8,194 nucleotides of DNA, from assembly GCA_002849045.2 (NCBI GenBank), contig NCRO01000157.1, positions 1 through 8,194 of the forward strand. Direction: 5' to 3'. Position numbers and translations under genes: made by a program. Below are positions 1 through 5,188 of the stretch, in pieces. Under the pieces are notes generated by a model. That model saw only the letters and a program-made list of their open reading frames with translations, ran no database searches and had not been told where the DNA came from. Position 1 is the stretch's first letter; the number at the start of each line of letters is the position of its first letter. This DNA is from Candidatus Sediminicultor secundus. Lineage in GTDB: Bacteria; Atribacterota; JS1; SB-45; 34-128.

Positions 1-792
1 AACAATACCTAAAAGAGATTCGGCAACTTGCATTCTAATTTGATTCTGTTGATGTGGAGGAAATACATTTATTATTCTTTCTACAGTTTCGGCTGCACTA
101 TTAGTATGAAGAGTGGAAAATACTAAATGCCCGGTTTCAGCTGCAGTTACCGCCATAGAAATGGTTTCAAGGTCCCTCATTTCTCCAACTAATATTACAT
201 CAGGGTCTTCTCTTAAGGCACTTCGCAAAGCATAAGCAAAAGAATCTGTATGAATTCCTACTTCTCTCTGGTCTACAATGCAATTTTTATGAGTATGGAT
301 GAATTCAATAGGGTCTTCAATAGTTATAACATGATCATATCTTTCTTTATTTATAATGTCTATCAAAGAAGCTAAGGTGGTTGTTTTTCCACTTCCGGTA
401 GGTCCGGTAACCAATACGAAACCCTTTGATTTTTTACAAAAAATAGATAATTCTTTCGGTAAACCTAATTGCGCAAGAGATTTTATTTTTTCTGGTATCA
501 GCCTAAAGGCAGCTGCCTCACCTAATCGAGTTTTAAATATATTAATTCTAAATCTTGTCATATCTTCTAATCCAAATGAAAAGTCTAATTCATGAAGTTT
601 TTCATATTTATCTTTTTGTTCATCATTAATTATGCTATAAATCATTTCGTGAACATCTCGCAAGTTGAGTTCAGGTAAATCTAATTTTCTTAATTTACCG
701 TTTATACGTAGAATTGGGGGGACTCCAACCGTAATATGCAAATCCGAAGCATCTCTTTCTTTAGTGATAGCTAATAATTCTCTTATATTCAT
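1..792 (-). CDS. pilT: Type IV pilus retraction ATPase PilT (3' end beyond the window)
   Basis: Translating the minus strand from the ATG at 790-792 gives 264 residues with no stop before the left edge. PilT is usually about 350 aa, so roughly the last quarter is missing. PilT is the cytoplasmic hexameric ATPase that depolymerises pilin at the inner-membrane base of type IV pili and drives twitching. Visible motifs are an N-terminal PAS-like region (about 1-100, including the DASDLHI start), Walker A GPTGSGKTTT (130-139), Asp box TIEDPIEF (157-164), Walker B DPDVILVGEMRD (195-206) with the catalytic Glu at 204, and the His box GHLVFSTLHT (221-230). The C-terminal AIRNLIRE-type retraction motif would lie outside the window. 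PilT is favoured over PilB because of the short N-terminus and DASDLH start. The only Shine-Dalgarno candidate, AAGGA near 806-812, is about 13 bases from the ATG, which is rather far. The gene stands alone after a gap of about 600 bases. Confidence 0.95.
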   Translation of the reverse strand, partial: MNIRELLAITKERDASDLHITVGVPPILRINGKLRKLDLPELNLRDVHEMIYSIINDEQKDKYEKLHELDFSFGLEDMTRFRINIFKTRLGEAAAFRLIPEKIKSLAQLGLPKELSIFCKKSKGFVLVTGPTGSGKTTTLASLIDIINKERYDHVITIEDPIEFIHTHKNCIVDQREVGIHTDSFAYALRSALREDPDVILVGEMRDLETISMAVTAAETGHLVFSTLHTNSAAETVERIINVFPPHQQNQIRMQVAESLLGIV

Positions 793-862
793 ATAATTAA
801 AATTTTCCTTTCTTTTCTTTGATTATTTAAAATAAGAAAAGATTTACTTAAATTTATTCTTT

Positions 863-891
863 ATTTTATCAGAGATAGACCTATTATGCAA
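863..891 (-). promoter_or_regulatory. Candidate pilT promoter (weak)
   Basis: Read on the minus strand there is TTGCAT (886-891), a 17-base spacer and an extended -10 TGA-TAAAAT (hexamer at 863-868). It would start transcription near 856, about 65 bases before the pilT ATG. The -35 matches the sigma-A consensus at only three positions, so most of the support comes from the extended -10 and the spacing. In such AT-rich DNA this may be chance. Confidence 0.35.
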
Positions 892-900
892 AATACCAAA

Positions 901-942
901 TATAGTATCGAGTATATAGTATTGAGTATCGAGTTCAGAAAG
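901..942. repeat. Degenerate 7-bp tandem repeat tract
   Basis: From 901 the words TATAGTA, TCGAGTA, TATAGTA, TTGAGTA and TCGAGTT follow one another with no break in the 7-base register. A degenerate sixth unit (CAGAAAG) follows. The tract lies in the pilT-metK gap, about 110 bases upstream of the pilT start. It uses the same word family (TAGTAT / CGAGTAT) as the tracts at 1358-1392 and 3721-3755. Confidence 0.8.
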
Positions 943-968
943 CAAAAGAAAATATAGAAAAAGTAGTA

Positions 969-1011
969 TTCTTCTTTCTAACTACCCCATTAAAATCTAC
1001 ATAAACTATTT
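969..1011. repeat. Dispersed 43-bp intergenic module, copy 1
   Basis: This segment aligns without gaps to 3787-3829, with 32 of 43 bases identical by my count. The perfect 14-base core TTCTAACTACCCCA is at 976-989 here and at 3794-3807 there. In both places it follows an A-rich stretch and a heptamer tract in the same order, so the whole arrangement of about 110 bases is shared. No coding capacity is visible. Confidence 0.65.
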
Positions 1012-1080
1012 GTATCTCGTGAATCGTATCTCGTTAAGAAAGCAGAAGCCTGGAAACAAGAGCCAGAATCCAGTATTCAG
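1012..1080. repeat. 7-bp tandem tract sharing an exact 23-mer with 5055-5077
   Basis: The first 23 bases (1012-1034; units TATCTCG, TGAATCG, TATCTCG) are identical to 5055-5077 in another intergenic gap. Similarity continues, less perfectly, for about 23 more bases through AAGAAA and CC-GGA. The right part keeps a 7-base rhythm with CAG at 1064, 1071 and 1078 (units like AATCCAG, TATTCAG). It lies between pilT and metK. Confidence 0.75.
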
Positions 1081-1130
1081 AATTATTTTAAATTATGAGA
1101 TTATATTGTGTACGAAGTTACTTTATATTC

Positions 1131-1161
1131 TTCTGACTTCTGACTACTGGCTCCTGAATTC
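1131..1161. repeat. 7-bp tandem tract, CTG type
   Basis: CTG recurs at 1133, 1140, 1147 and 1154, exactly seven bases apart, in units such as TTCTGAC and TACTGGC. Its reverse complement resembles the CAG-type units at 1060-1080, so the two tracts form an imperfect inverted pair. The best segment is GAGCCAG (1060-1066) against CTGGCTC (1147-1153). Confidence 0.65.
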
Positions 1162-1275
1162 TTAAATAATAATTATTGTTTTTCGTTTTAAGTTTTTAGT
1201 TTAATATGAATAATATTTATATATTGTATGGAATTCTTATATTATATTATACGCTAAAAGTTCTACTTAAATTTA

Positions 1276-1303
1276 ACTCGATACGCGATACTCGATATTT
1301 CAT
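1276..1303. repeat. 7-bp tandem repeat tract
   Basis: Units ACTCGAT, ACGCGAT, ACTCGAT and a diverged ATTTCAT follow in register. This is the reverse-complement orientation of the CGAGTAT words at 901-942. The rest of the pilT-metK gap (793-1387) contains only AT-rich sequence and a pyrimidine-rich run (about 1327-1358). I see no RNA gene, clear terminator or credible ORF in it. Confidence 0.7.
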
Positions 1304-1357
1304 AATTAATTCCATCTTATCTGCTGTCTTCTTTCTTCCTTCTGTTTTCTTTTTCTT

Positions 1358-1392
1358 TACTATATACTATATACTCGATACTCGATACTATT
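1358..1392. repeat. 7-bp tandem tract overlapping the metK stop codon
   Basis: Five units follow in register: TACTATA twice, TACTCGA twice, and TACTATT. The metK stop codon (CTA on the plus strand, 1388-1390) lies inside the last unit, so metK's TAG is part of the repeat and the tract is its immediate 3' flank. No intrinsic terminator is visible here for metK. Confidence 0.8.
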
Positions 1393-2584
1393 TTAGTCCT
1401 GCTTGTTCTTTTAGTATCTCCGCTTTATCGGTCTTTTCCCAGGTAAAATCTTCATCTTCCCTCCCAAAATGACCATATGCAGCAGTCTTCTTATATATAG
1501 GTCTTCTCAGTTTCAAGTATCTTATTATTGCTTCCGGACGTAAATCATAATTTTTTTTAATTAATTCTAATATTTTTGGTTGAGGAATTTTTTCTGTTCC
1601 AAAAAAATCTAACATAATAGATATGGGATGAGCTACCCCAATTGCATAGGCAATTTGTATCTCACATTTGTCAGCCAATCCGGCAGCTACAATGTTTTTA
1701 GCTATATACCTTGCCATATAACTACCTGACCTGTCCACTTTAGTGGGGTCTTTTCCGGAGAAACATCCTCCTCCATGACTTCCCACTCCTCCATAGGTAT
1801 CAACAATTATTTTTCTACCGGTAACCCCGGTATCTGCTTGGGGGCCGCCTATGGCAAATCTTCCGGTAGTATTAATAAAATATTTAGTATTTTCATCAAG
1901 ATATTTTTGGGGTATAACATAATTAATAACTTTTTCTTTGATATCTTTTTGAATAATTTCGTAAGGAATATCGGGATGATGTTGAGCAGCAATTACTACC
2001 GCCTCTACTCTTTTTGGGTCCCCATTCTCATATTCAACTGTAACCTGAGATTTCCCATCAGGTCTGAGATAAGGAATTATCTTCTTTTTTCTTGCTTCTG
2101 CCAGGCGATAAGTTAATTTATGAGCCAATATTATAGGAAGGGGCATCAGTTCGGGAGTTTCTCTGCAAGCATATCCGAACATCATTCCCTGATCACCTGC
2201 TCCCGTAGTTTCCATGTCATTTTTTTCTTTTTCCGTTTCCTTTGCTTCCAATGATTTACTCACTCCCTGATCTATATCCTTGGACTGTTCATCAATAGAG
2301 GTTAATACCGCACAAGTATCGCAATCAAATCCATATTTAGCCCTAGTGTAACCTATATCTCGGATGGTTTGACGTACTATTTTAGGAATATCAACATAGC
2401 AAGAAGTAGTAATCTGCCCGGCGACCATAACTAATCCGGTAGCAACCAGAGTCTCTACTGCTACTCTTCCATAAGGATCCTTTTTATAGATACCGTCCAG
2501 AATAGCGTCAGATATTTGATCGGCAATCTTATCCGGATGTCCTTCGGTAACTGATTCAGAAGTAAATAAATATTTGTTTTTCAA
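1388..2584 (-). CDS. metK: S-adenosylmethionine synthase (methionine adenosyltransferase)
   Basis: MetK makes S-adenosylmethionine from methionine and ATP, releasing phosphate and pyrophosphate; it is a cytosolic Mg2+/K+-dependent enzyme supplying the cell's main methyl donor. At 398 aa it is slightly longer than the E. coli enzyme (384 aa) and appears intact. Both family signatures are present: GAGDQG (128-133) and GGGCFSGKD (271-279). So are the N-terminal GHPDK (15-19), which carries catalytic His16 and Asp18, and the C-terminal GHFGRED (371-377). The start is a TTG at 2582-2584. The only upstream in-frame ATG (2591-2593) is followed at once by TAA and lies inside the Shine-Dalgarno sequence. 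It follows manC by 25 bases and is probably co-transcribed with it. I found no S-box riboswitch upstream. Its TAG stop falls inside a heptamer repeat tract. Confidence 0.97.
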   Translation of the reverse strand: MKNKYLFTSESVTEGHPDKIADQISDAILDGIYKKDPYGRVAVETLVATGLVMVAGQITTSCYVDIPKIVRQTIRDIGYTRAKYGFDCDTCAVLTSIDEQSKDIDQGVSKSLEAKETEKEKNDMETTGAGDQGMMFGYACRETPELMPLPIILAHKLTYRLAEARKKKIIPYLRPDGKSQVTVEYENGDPKRVEAVVIAAQHHPDIPYEIIQKDIKEKVINYVIPQKYLDENTKYFINTTGRFAIGGPQADTGVTGRKIIVDTYGGVGSHGGGCFSGKDPTKVDRSGSYMARYIAKNIVAAGLADKCEIQIAYAIGVAHPISIMLDFFGTEKIPQPKILELIKKNYDLRPEAIIRYLKLRRPIYKKTAAYGHFGREDEDFTWEKTDKAEILKEQAGLK

Positions 2585-2600
2585 ATCTTACATCTCCTTT
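2582..2600 (-). promoter_or_regulatory. metK ribosome binding site and TTG start
   Basis: On the minus strand AAAGGAGATG precedes TTG, with nine bases between GGAG and the start. The ATG within the binding site is followed directly by TAA, giving a minimal AUG-UAA pair in the metK frame just ahead of the true start. This rules out an upstream ATG and supports TTG initiation. A weak start on a highly expressed enzyme is slightly unexpected. Confidence 0.75.
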
Positions 2601-2609
2601 GTTTTTTAA

Positions 2610-3695
2610 CTATAAATATTTTTTATATTTTTCGTTATTAGCCATCCTTTTAATTATCTTCTTTAAGTCACCTTCTCGTTTTTTGGGGTAAATTAATTTT
2701 ATATCTCCACTTGATATTACAACTAAATCAGATAGGCCAATAGTAACAATTAAACCTTCATCGTTTATAATAACACACCTCCTGGTATCTACTCCCTCAT
2801 GTTCACCTTGAATTACATTTCCATCTTTATCTTGAGTAAAAATTCTCTCCATCGAAGTCCATGAACCAATATCATCCCAGCTAAAATCACCTTTTACTAC
2901 CAATCTATTAGTAACTTTTTCCATAATTGCATAATCTATCGATATTTTATCTAATCCATAAAATACTTCTTTCACAACTTCTTTTTTGTGCAACGTCCCT
3001 AAACTATCTTTAATTTTCATTAATCCATTGTAAAGTTTTGGGACCTCTTTTTTTATAGCCTTTAAAATATCTCTGCAAGTCCAAACAAATATACCACTAT
3101 TCCAAAGATAGTTTTCCTCACTTATAAATTTTCTTGCAGTTTCTAAATCTGGTTTTTCTGTAAAATTTTTCACTACACAAGCGGTAATGTTATCTGTCTT
3201 TTCTACTTCTTCACCTACACAAATATAACCATATCCTGTTTCTGGTCGCGATGGTTTAATACCTATGGTAATTAAATTACCCGTTTCACGAGCAAGAATA
3301 CAAGCTTCCTTAATTGCTCCTAAAAATTTTTCGCTATCTTTTATTATATGATCTATGGGAAGTGTAATCATAGTGGTGTCAGGATCTTTATATCTTTGTT
3401 CAATAACTACTGCAGCTAAACCGATGCAGGCAGCAGTATCTCTACCAACTGGTTCGAGTATATAATTTAGATAATCTATTTCAGGAAGAGCATCTTTTAT
3501 GCTATCAAAGAGATCTTCCGTGGTAGAAATAAACACATCTGATAAATCAATTAGCGGAGACACACGATTAACGGTCTCTCTAATCATGCTATTTCCACCA
3601 GTAATAGATAACAATTGTTTAGGTGTATCAAATCGACTATGTGGCCAGAATCTTTGCCCCCGGCCACCAGCCATCAGTACTGCAATATTTTTCAT
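2610..3695 (-). CDS. manC: Mannose-1-phosphate guanylyltransferase (GDP-mannose pyrophosphorylase)
   Basis: This enzyme joins mannose-1-phosphate and GTP to give GDP-mannose, the activated donor for exopolysaccharide, O-antigen and glycoprotein mannose, and the precursor of GDP-fucose and GDP-rhamnose. At 361 aa it is the single-domain form. The C-terminal phosphomannose isomerase cupin of the longer (about 470 aa) ManC/AlgA proteins is absent. Motifs in order: nucleotidyltransferase signature GGRGQRFWPHSR (10-21) with PKQ (25-27), GRDTAACIG (84-92), metal-binding PIDH (113-116), TGYGYI (153-158), NFTEKP (177-182), LWNSGIFVW (197-205), SIDYAIMEK (252-260) and DDIGSW (274-279). The ATG at 3693-3695 has GGGAGG at 3705-3710, nine bases upstream. 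It lies 25 bases before metK and 138 bases after ribU. No other sugar-nucleotide gene is in the window, so the end product is unknown. Confidence 0.93.
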   Translation of the reverse strand: MKNIAVLMAGGRGQRFWPHSRFDTPKQLLSITGGNSMIRETVNRVSPLIDLSDVFISTTEDLFDSIKDALPEIDYLNYILEPVGRDTAACIGLAAVVIEQRYKDPDTTMITLPIDHIIKDSEKFLGAIKEACILARETGNLITIGIKPSRPETGYGYICVGEEVEKTDNITACVVKNFTEKPDLETARKFISEENYLWNSGIFVWTCRDILKAIKKEVPKLYNGLMKIKDSLGTLHKKEVVKEVFYGLDKISIDYAIMEKVTNRLVVKGDFSWDDIGSWTSMERIFTQDKDGNVIQGEHEGVDTRRCVIINDEGLIVTIGLSDLVVISSGDIKLIYPKKREGDLKKIIKRMANNEKYKKYL

Positions 3696-3720
3696 ATAAA
3701 CTATCCTCCCAATTTAAACA

Positions 3721-3755
3721 GTATATAGTATTTAGTATATAGTATTTAGTAAAGA
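3721..3755. repeat. 7-bp tandem repeat tract upstream of manC
   Basis: Units GTATATA, GTATTTA, GTATATA, GTATTTA and GTAAAGA are perfectly in register. The tract ends 11 bases before the manC Shine-Dalgarno. On the minus strand the words read TATACTA, so it offers several -10-like hexamers (TATACT) close to manC. None has a good -35 at 16-18 bases, so I do not call a promoter. Confidence 0.8.
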
Positions 3756-3786
3756 AAAGAAAATACAGTATCATTAAATATAAATA

Positions 3787-3829
3787 TTTTTTCTTCTAAC
3801 TACCCCACCAAAGGTTACACTAACAATTT
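3787..3829. repeat. Dispersed 43-bp intergenic module, copy 2
   Basis: Second copy of the module at 969-1011, sharing the 14-base core TTCTAACTACCCCA (3794-3807). It lies immediately 3' of the ribU stop codon and is separated from the heptamer tract at 3721-3755 by an A-rich stretch, the same order as in copy 1. No U-tract or stable stem is seen, so it does not look like a terminator. Confidence 0.65.
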
Positions 3830-3833
3830 AAAT

Positions 3834-4364
3834 TTACTTGCTAATTATTAAAGGGTACAGCCTTTTATATAAAATGAAAGTTAGGGCACCACTAATAATC
3901 CCTTTTAAAAGATTAAAGGGAATAATAGCTGGAATTAGCATTTTAACTACAATCTCCCTTTCAACCCCTAAGTAGAGGGGAGTGATTATTAAGTTAGCTG
4001 GAACCATTATTAAGGTCATTGCTAATGTCCCTAAGATTAATCCTAGAATTGCTCCCTTCTTGTCATGATGCAAGAAATAGATTTGGGATGACACAAATAC
4101 GAAAGTTCCCGTTGCTAAAAAATTCATCAAAGCGCCATAAGGACCGCCCTGTCCGGTAATAAGTGCAAAAAGTGTTGCTGTAATTAGAGTCATCAGAACG
4201 CCAATTTTCGGACCTAATTTAAAAGATCCAATCAGGAGAAATACGCTCCCCGGATCATATAATAAAAATGGTGCTTGGGGTAAAATAGGAAAATGAATAA
4301 AATACCCTGCTACTATGGACAAGGCTACTAATATAGAAATACTGGTAATTTTTATACTTTTCAT
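3834..4364 (-). CDS. ribU: Riboflavin ECF transporter substrate-binding subunit RibU
   Basis: RibU is the membrane S component that binds riboflavin. It works with a shared energising module (two EcfA ATPases and EcfT), none of which is encoded here, so this would be a group II ECF system. The 176-aa protein is almost entirely hydrophobic, with about six membrane segments (roughly 8-28, 36-50, 53-70, 77-97, 104-130, 142-166). Family-typical stretches are LLYDPGSVFLLIGSFKLGP (34-52), GGPYGALMNFLATGTFVF (73-90), the PANLIITPLY region (122-131) and PFNLLKG (149-155). The ATG at 4362-4364 has AAGGAG at 4372-4377, seven bases away. Assignment to riboflavin rather than another vitamin rests mainly on the FMN riboswitch and terminator upstream on the same strand. 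The leader between terminator and ATG is long (about 230 bases) and contains a structured element. Confidence 0.93.
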   Translation of the reverse strand: MKSIKITSISILVALSIVAGYFIHFPILPQAPFLLYDPGSVFLLIGSFKLGPKIGVLMTLITATLFALITGQGGPYGALMNFLATGTFVFVSSQIYFLHHDKKGAILGLILGTLAMTLIMVPANLIITPLYLGVEREIVVKMLIPAIIPFNLLKGIISGALTFILYKRLYPLIISK

Positions 4365-4414
4365 ACAGATTCTCCTTCTATTTAATTTTTTTAGCTTTAT
4401 TTATAAATTATTCA

Positions 4415-4435
4415 ATAGTGAATAGTCATTAGCTC
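4415..4435. repeat. Short 7-bp tandem tract in the ribU leader
   Basis: TAG recurs at 4416, 4423 and 4430, seven bases apart (units ATAGTGA, ATAGTCA, TTAGCTC). The words resemble those just 3' of the transglycosylase gene. It lies 50 bases upstream of the ribU start and next to the palindromic element at 4468-4543. Confidence 0.55.
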
Positions 4436-4467
4436 AAAACTTTTTTCGTATTAAGTATCGCTTGTAA

Positions 4468-4543
4468 CGTAGGGGGGTGGCACTCAATATTACTTGAGTG
4501 CCACCCCATTCTCATTACGGATTCGATAAATCGAAACCCTACG
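4468..4543. repeat. Palindromic three-way-junction element in the ribU leader
   Basis: The ends form an outer stem, CGTAGGG (4468-4474) with CCCTACG (4537-4543). Inside are a perfect, GC-rich stem of 13-14 bp (GGGGTGGCACTCAA at 4474-4487 with 4494-4507, six-base loop) and a small hairpin (TTCGAT / ATCGAA, 4522-4535). The terminal inverted repeats and compact size resemble REP/MITE-type dispersed palindromes, but only this copy is in the window. It lies downstream of the FMN-switch terminator and would be transcribed in the ribU mRNA only on read-through. There is no U-run after the stem, so it is not a typical terminator. A structured leader RNA is the alternative. Confidence 0.7.
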
Positions 4544-4597
4544 GAAAAATTAAATTCCTATACAATTGATTTAAATTTAAAAATATTTTCTATCAAT

Positions 4598-4642
4598 AAA
4601 AAATATCCCCGAAGACATTTCGTTCTTCGGGGATATTTTTTA
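4598..4642 (-). terminator. Intrinsic terminator of the FMN riboswitch
   Basis: The GC core CCCCGAAG (4607-4614) pairs with CTTCGGGG (4625-4632) across a ten-base loop. The A/T flanks extend the stem, ending on the minus strand in a TATTTTTT run. It is symmetrical enough to work on either strand. It starts 15 bases after the aptamer's P1 helix, and its 5' arm is complementary to the P1 5' strand, as expected for a riboswitch-controlled attenuator of ribU. Confidence 0.92.
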
Positions 4643-4656
4643 TTCAATACAATTCG

Positions 4657-4907
4657 CTTCTTCTCCCTTCCAGACTTTACTGTCGGCTCTGGTTTTTCAC
4701 CAGATCTGTCCGGCACTCAATGAAATCAATGGTCTTTAAAAAATATAATTCATATTTTTTTAGAAGATTATAATTTCAAAATTAAATTATTTATTGAGTG
4801 CGGGACTCGTGGGCTTATTCAATCATTGATACAAAACAACAGAAAGAATTTACCACCGGTCGGGAATTGGTTATCTTTTAGTTTAACCGCACCCTGCCCC
4901 GAAAAAG
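4657..4907 (-). promoter_or_regulatory. FMN riboswitch (RFN element)
   Basis: On the minus strand the RFN blocks occur in order: GGGGCAGGGTG (4890-4900), ATTCCCGACCGGTGGTAAA (4850-4868), GCCCACGAGTCCCGC, TCTGGTGAAAAACCAGAGCC, GACAGTAAAGTCTGGAAGGG and AGAAG. P1 is CTTTTTC (4901-4907) with GAAGAAG (4657-4663). The aptamer binds FMN and lowers expression of riboflavin genes, here ribU. At about 250 bases it is much longer than the usual 130-150. The variable arm, closed by GCACTCAAT / ATTGAGTGC (4793-4801 with 4713-4721), holds an AT-rich loop of about 70 bases. Loop 2 has an extra hairpin (GGTTA / TAACC, 4869-4888). Bases 4897-4906 can instead pair with 4623-4632 of the terminator over 10 bp, a built-in antiterminator. 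Confidence 0.95.
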
Positions 4908-4935
4908 TTTAATCTTCAATATTTTATTTTTAGAA

Positions 4936-4964
4936 ATTATATCACTTTTTTACACTCTTTACAA
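4936..4964 (-). promoter_or_regulatory. Promoter of the FMN riboswitch-ribU transcript
   Basis: The minus strand shows TTGTAA (4959-4964), a 17-base spacer and a perfect TATAAT (4936-4941) preceded by TGA, an extended -10. The predicted start near 4929 places the aptamer P1 helix about 22 bases into the RNA. This is the best promoter in the window. Confidence 0.8.
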
Positions 4965-4986
4965 TAAGAAAGTTGACCAATTATAC

Positions 4987-5102
4987 TAGCGGATAGTGAA
5001 TAGTATTTAGTAACAAAGCGAAAAACGTAAAGTGTAAAACTATATCCGTATCTCGTATCTCGTGAATCGTATCTCGTAAAGAAAATAGAATCCAGGAGCC
5101 GA
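4987..5102. repeat. 7-bp tandem repeat tracts, including the second copy of the 23-mer
   Basis: Three blocks lie end to end. TAG recurs at 4987, 4994, 5001 and 5008 (units TAGCGGA, TAGTGAA, TAGTATT, TAGTAAC). A looser A-rich block (GAAAAAC, GTAAAGT, GTAAAAC) follows. From 5047 come CGTATCT, CGTATCT, CGTGAAT, CGTATCT and CGTAAAG, fading into AAAATAG and AATCCAG. Bases 5055-5077 are identical to 1012-1034. The tract lies between the transglycosylase gene and the riboswitch promoter. Confidence 0.75.
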
Positions 5103-5122
5103 TTTTTTTATCTCTTTATCTT

Positions 5123-5188
5123 AAAACTGTAAACTGAAAACTTGCATCTTGTATTTAAAACTAACGACTATTCACTAACGACTATCTA
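5123..5188. repeat. 7-bp tandem tract ending on the transglycosylase stop codon
   Basis: Nine units in register run from AAAACTG (5123) and TAAACTG to CGACTAT (5165), TCACTAA and CGACTAT (5179-5185). The next three bases are the stop codon (CTA on the plus strand, TAG in the gene). In the gene's sense the tract is stop-rich: TAG recurs every seven bases after the stop, so all three frames close within about 21 bases. Confidence 0.7.

Noticed and set aside
356..595. Plus-strand open frame of 79 codons
   Set aside because: It is antisense to the well-supported pilT frame, which contains Walker A and the Asp box here; it has no ribosome binding site or recognisable motif.
1241..1269. TATAAT-like hexamers on the minus strand as a pilT promoter
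   Set aside because: The best spacing gives a -35 of TAAGTA with few consensus matches, and the start would be over 400 bases from pilT, so this is likely AT-rich chance.
901..1392. CRISPR-like array between pilT and metK
   Set aside because: The repeating unit is only 7 bases, units are contiguous without unique spacers, and no cas gene is near.
1206..1472. Plus-strand open frame of 88 codons
   Set aside because: It runs through heptamer repeats and the antisense of the metK 3' end; the hydrophobic look comes from AT-rich, pyrimidine-rich DNA.
1775..2116. Plus-strand open frame of 113 codons
   Set aside because: It is entirely antisense to metK, which has both family signatures in the opposite frame.
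3499..3699. Plus-strand open frame of 66 codons
   Set aside because: It is antisense to the manC N-terminus, where the conserved nucleotidyltransferase signature lies.
2585..3833. SAM riboswitch controlling metK or the manC-metK transcript
   Set aside because: Only 25 bases separate manC and metK, and 3696-3833 shows repeats but none of the conserved S-box blocks.
4474..4507. Perfect GC-rich hairpin as a second intrinsic terminator before ribU
   Set aside because: No T-run follows the stem on either strand, and it is nested in a larger paired element; termination here would also silence ribU regardless of FMN.
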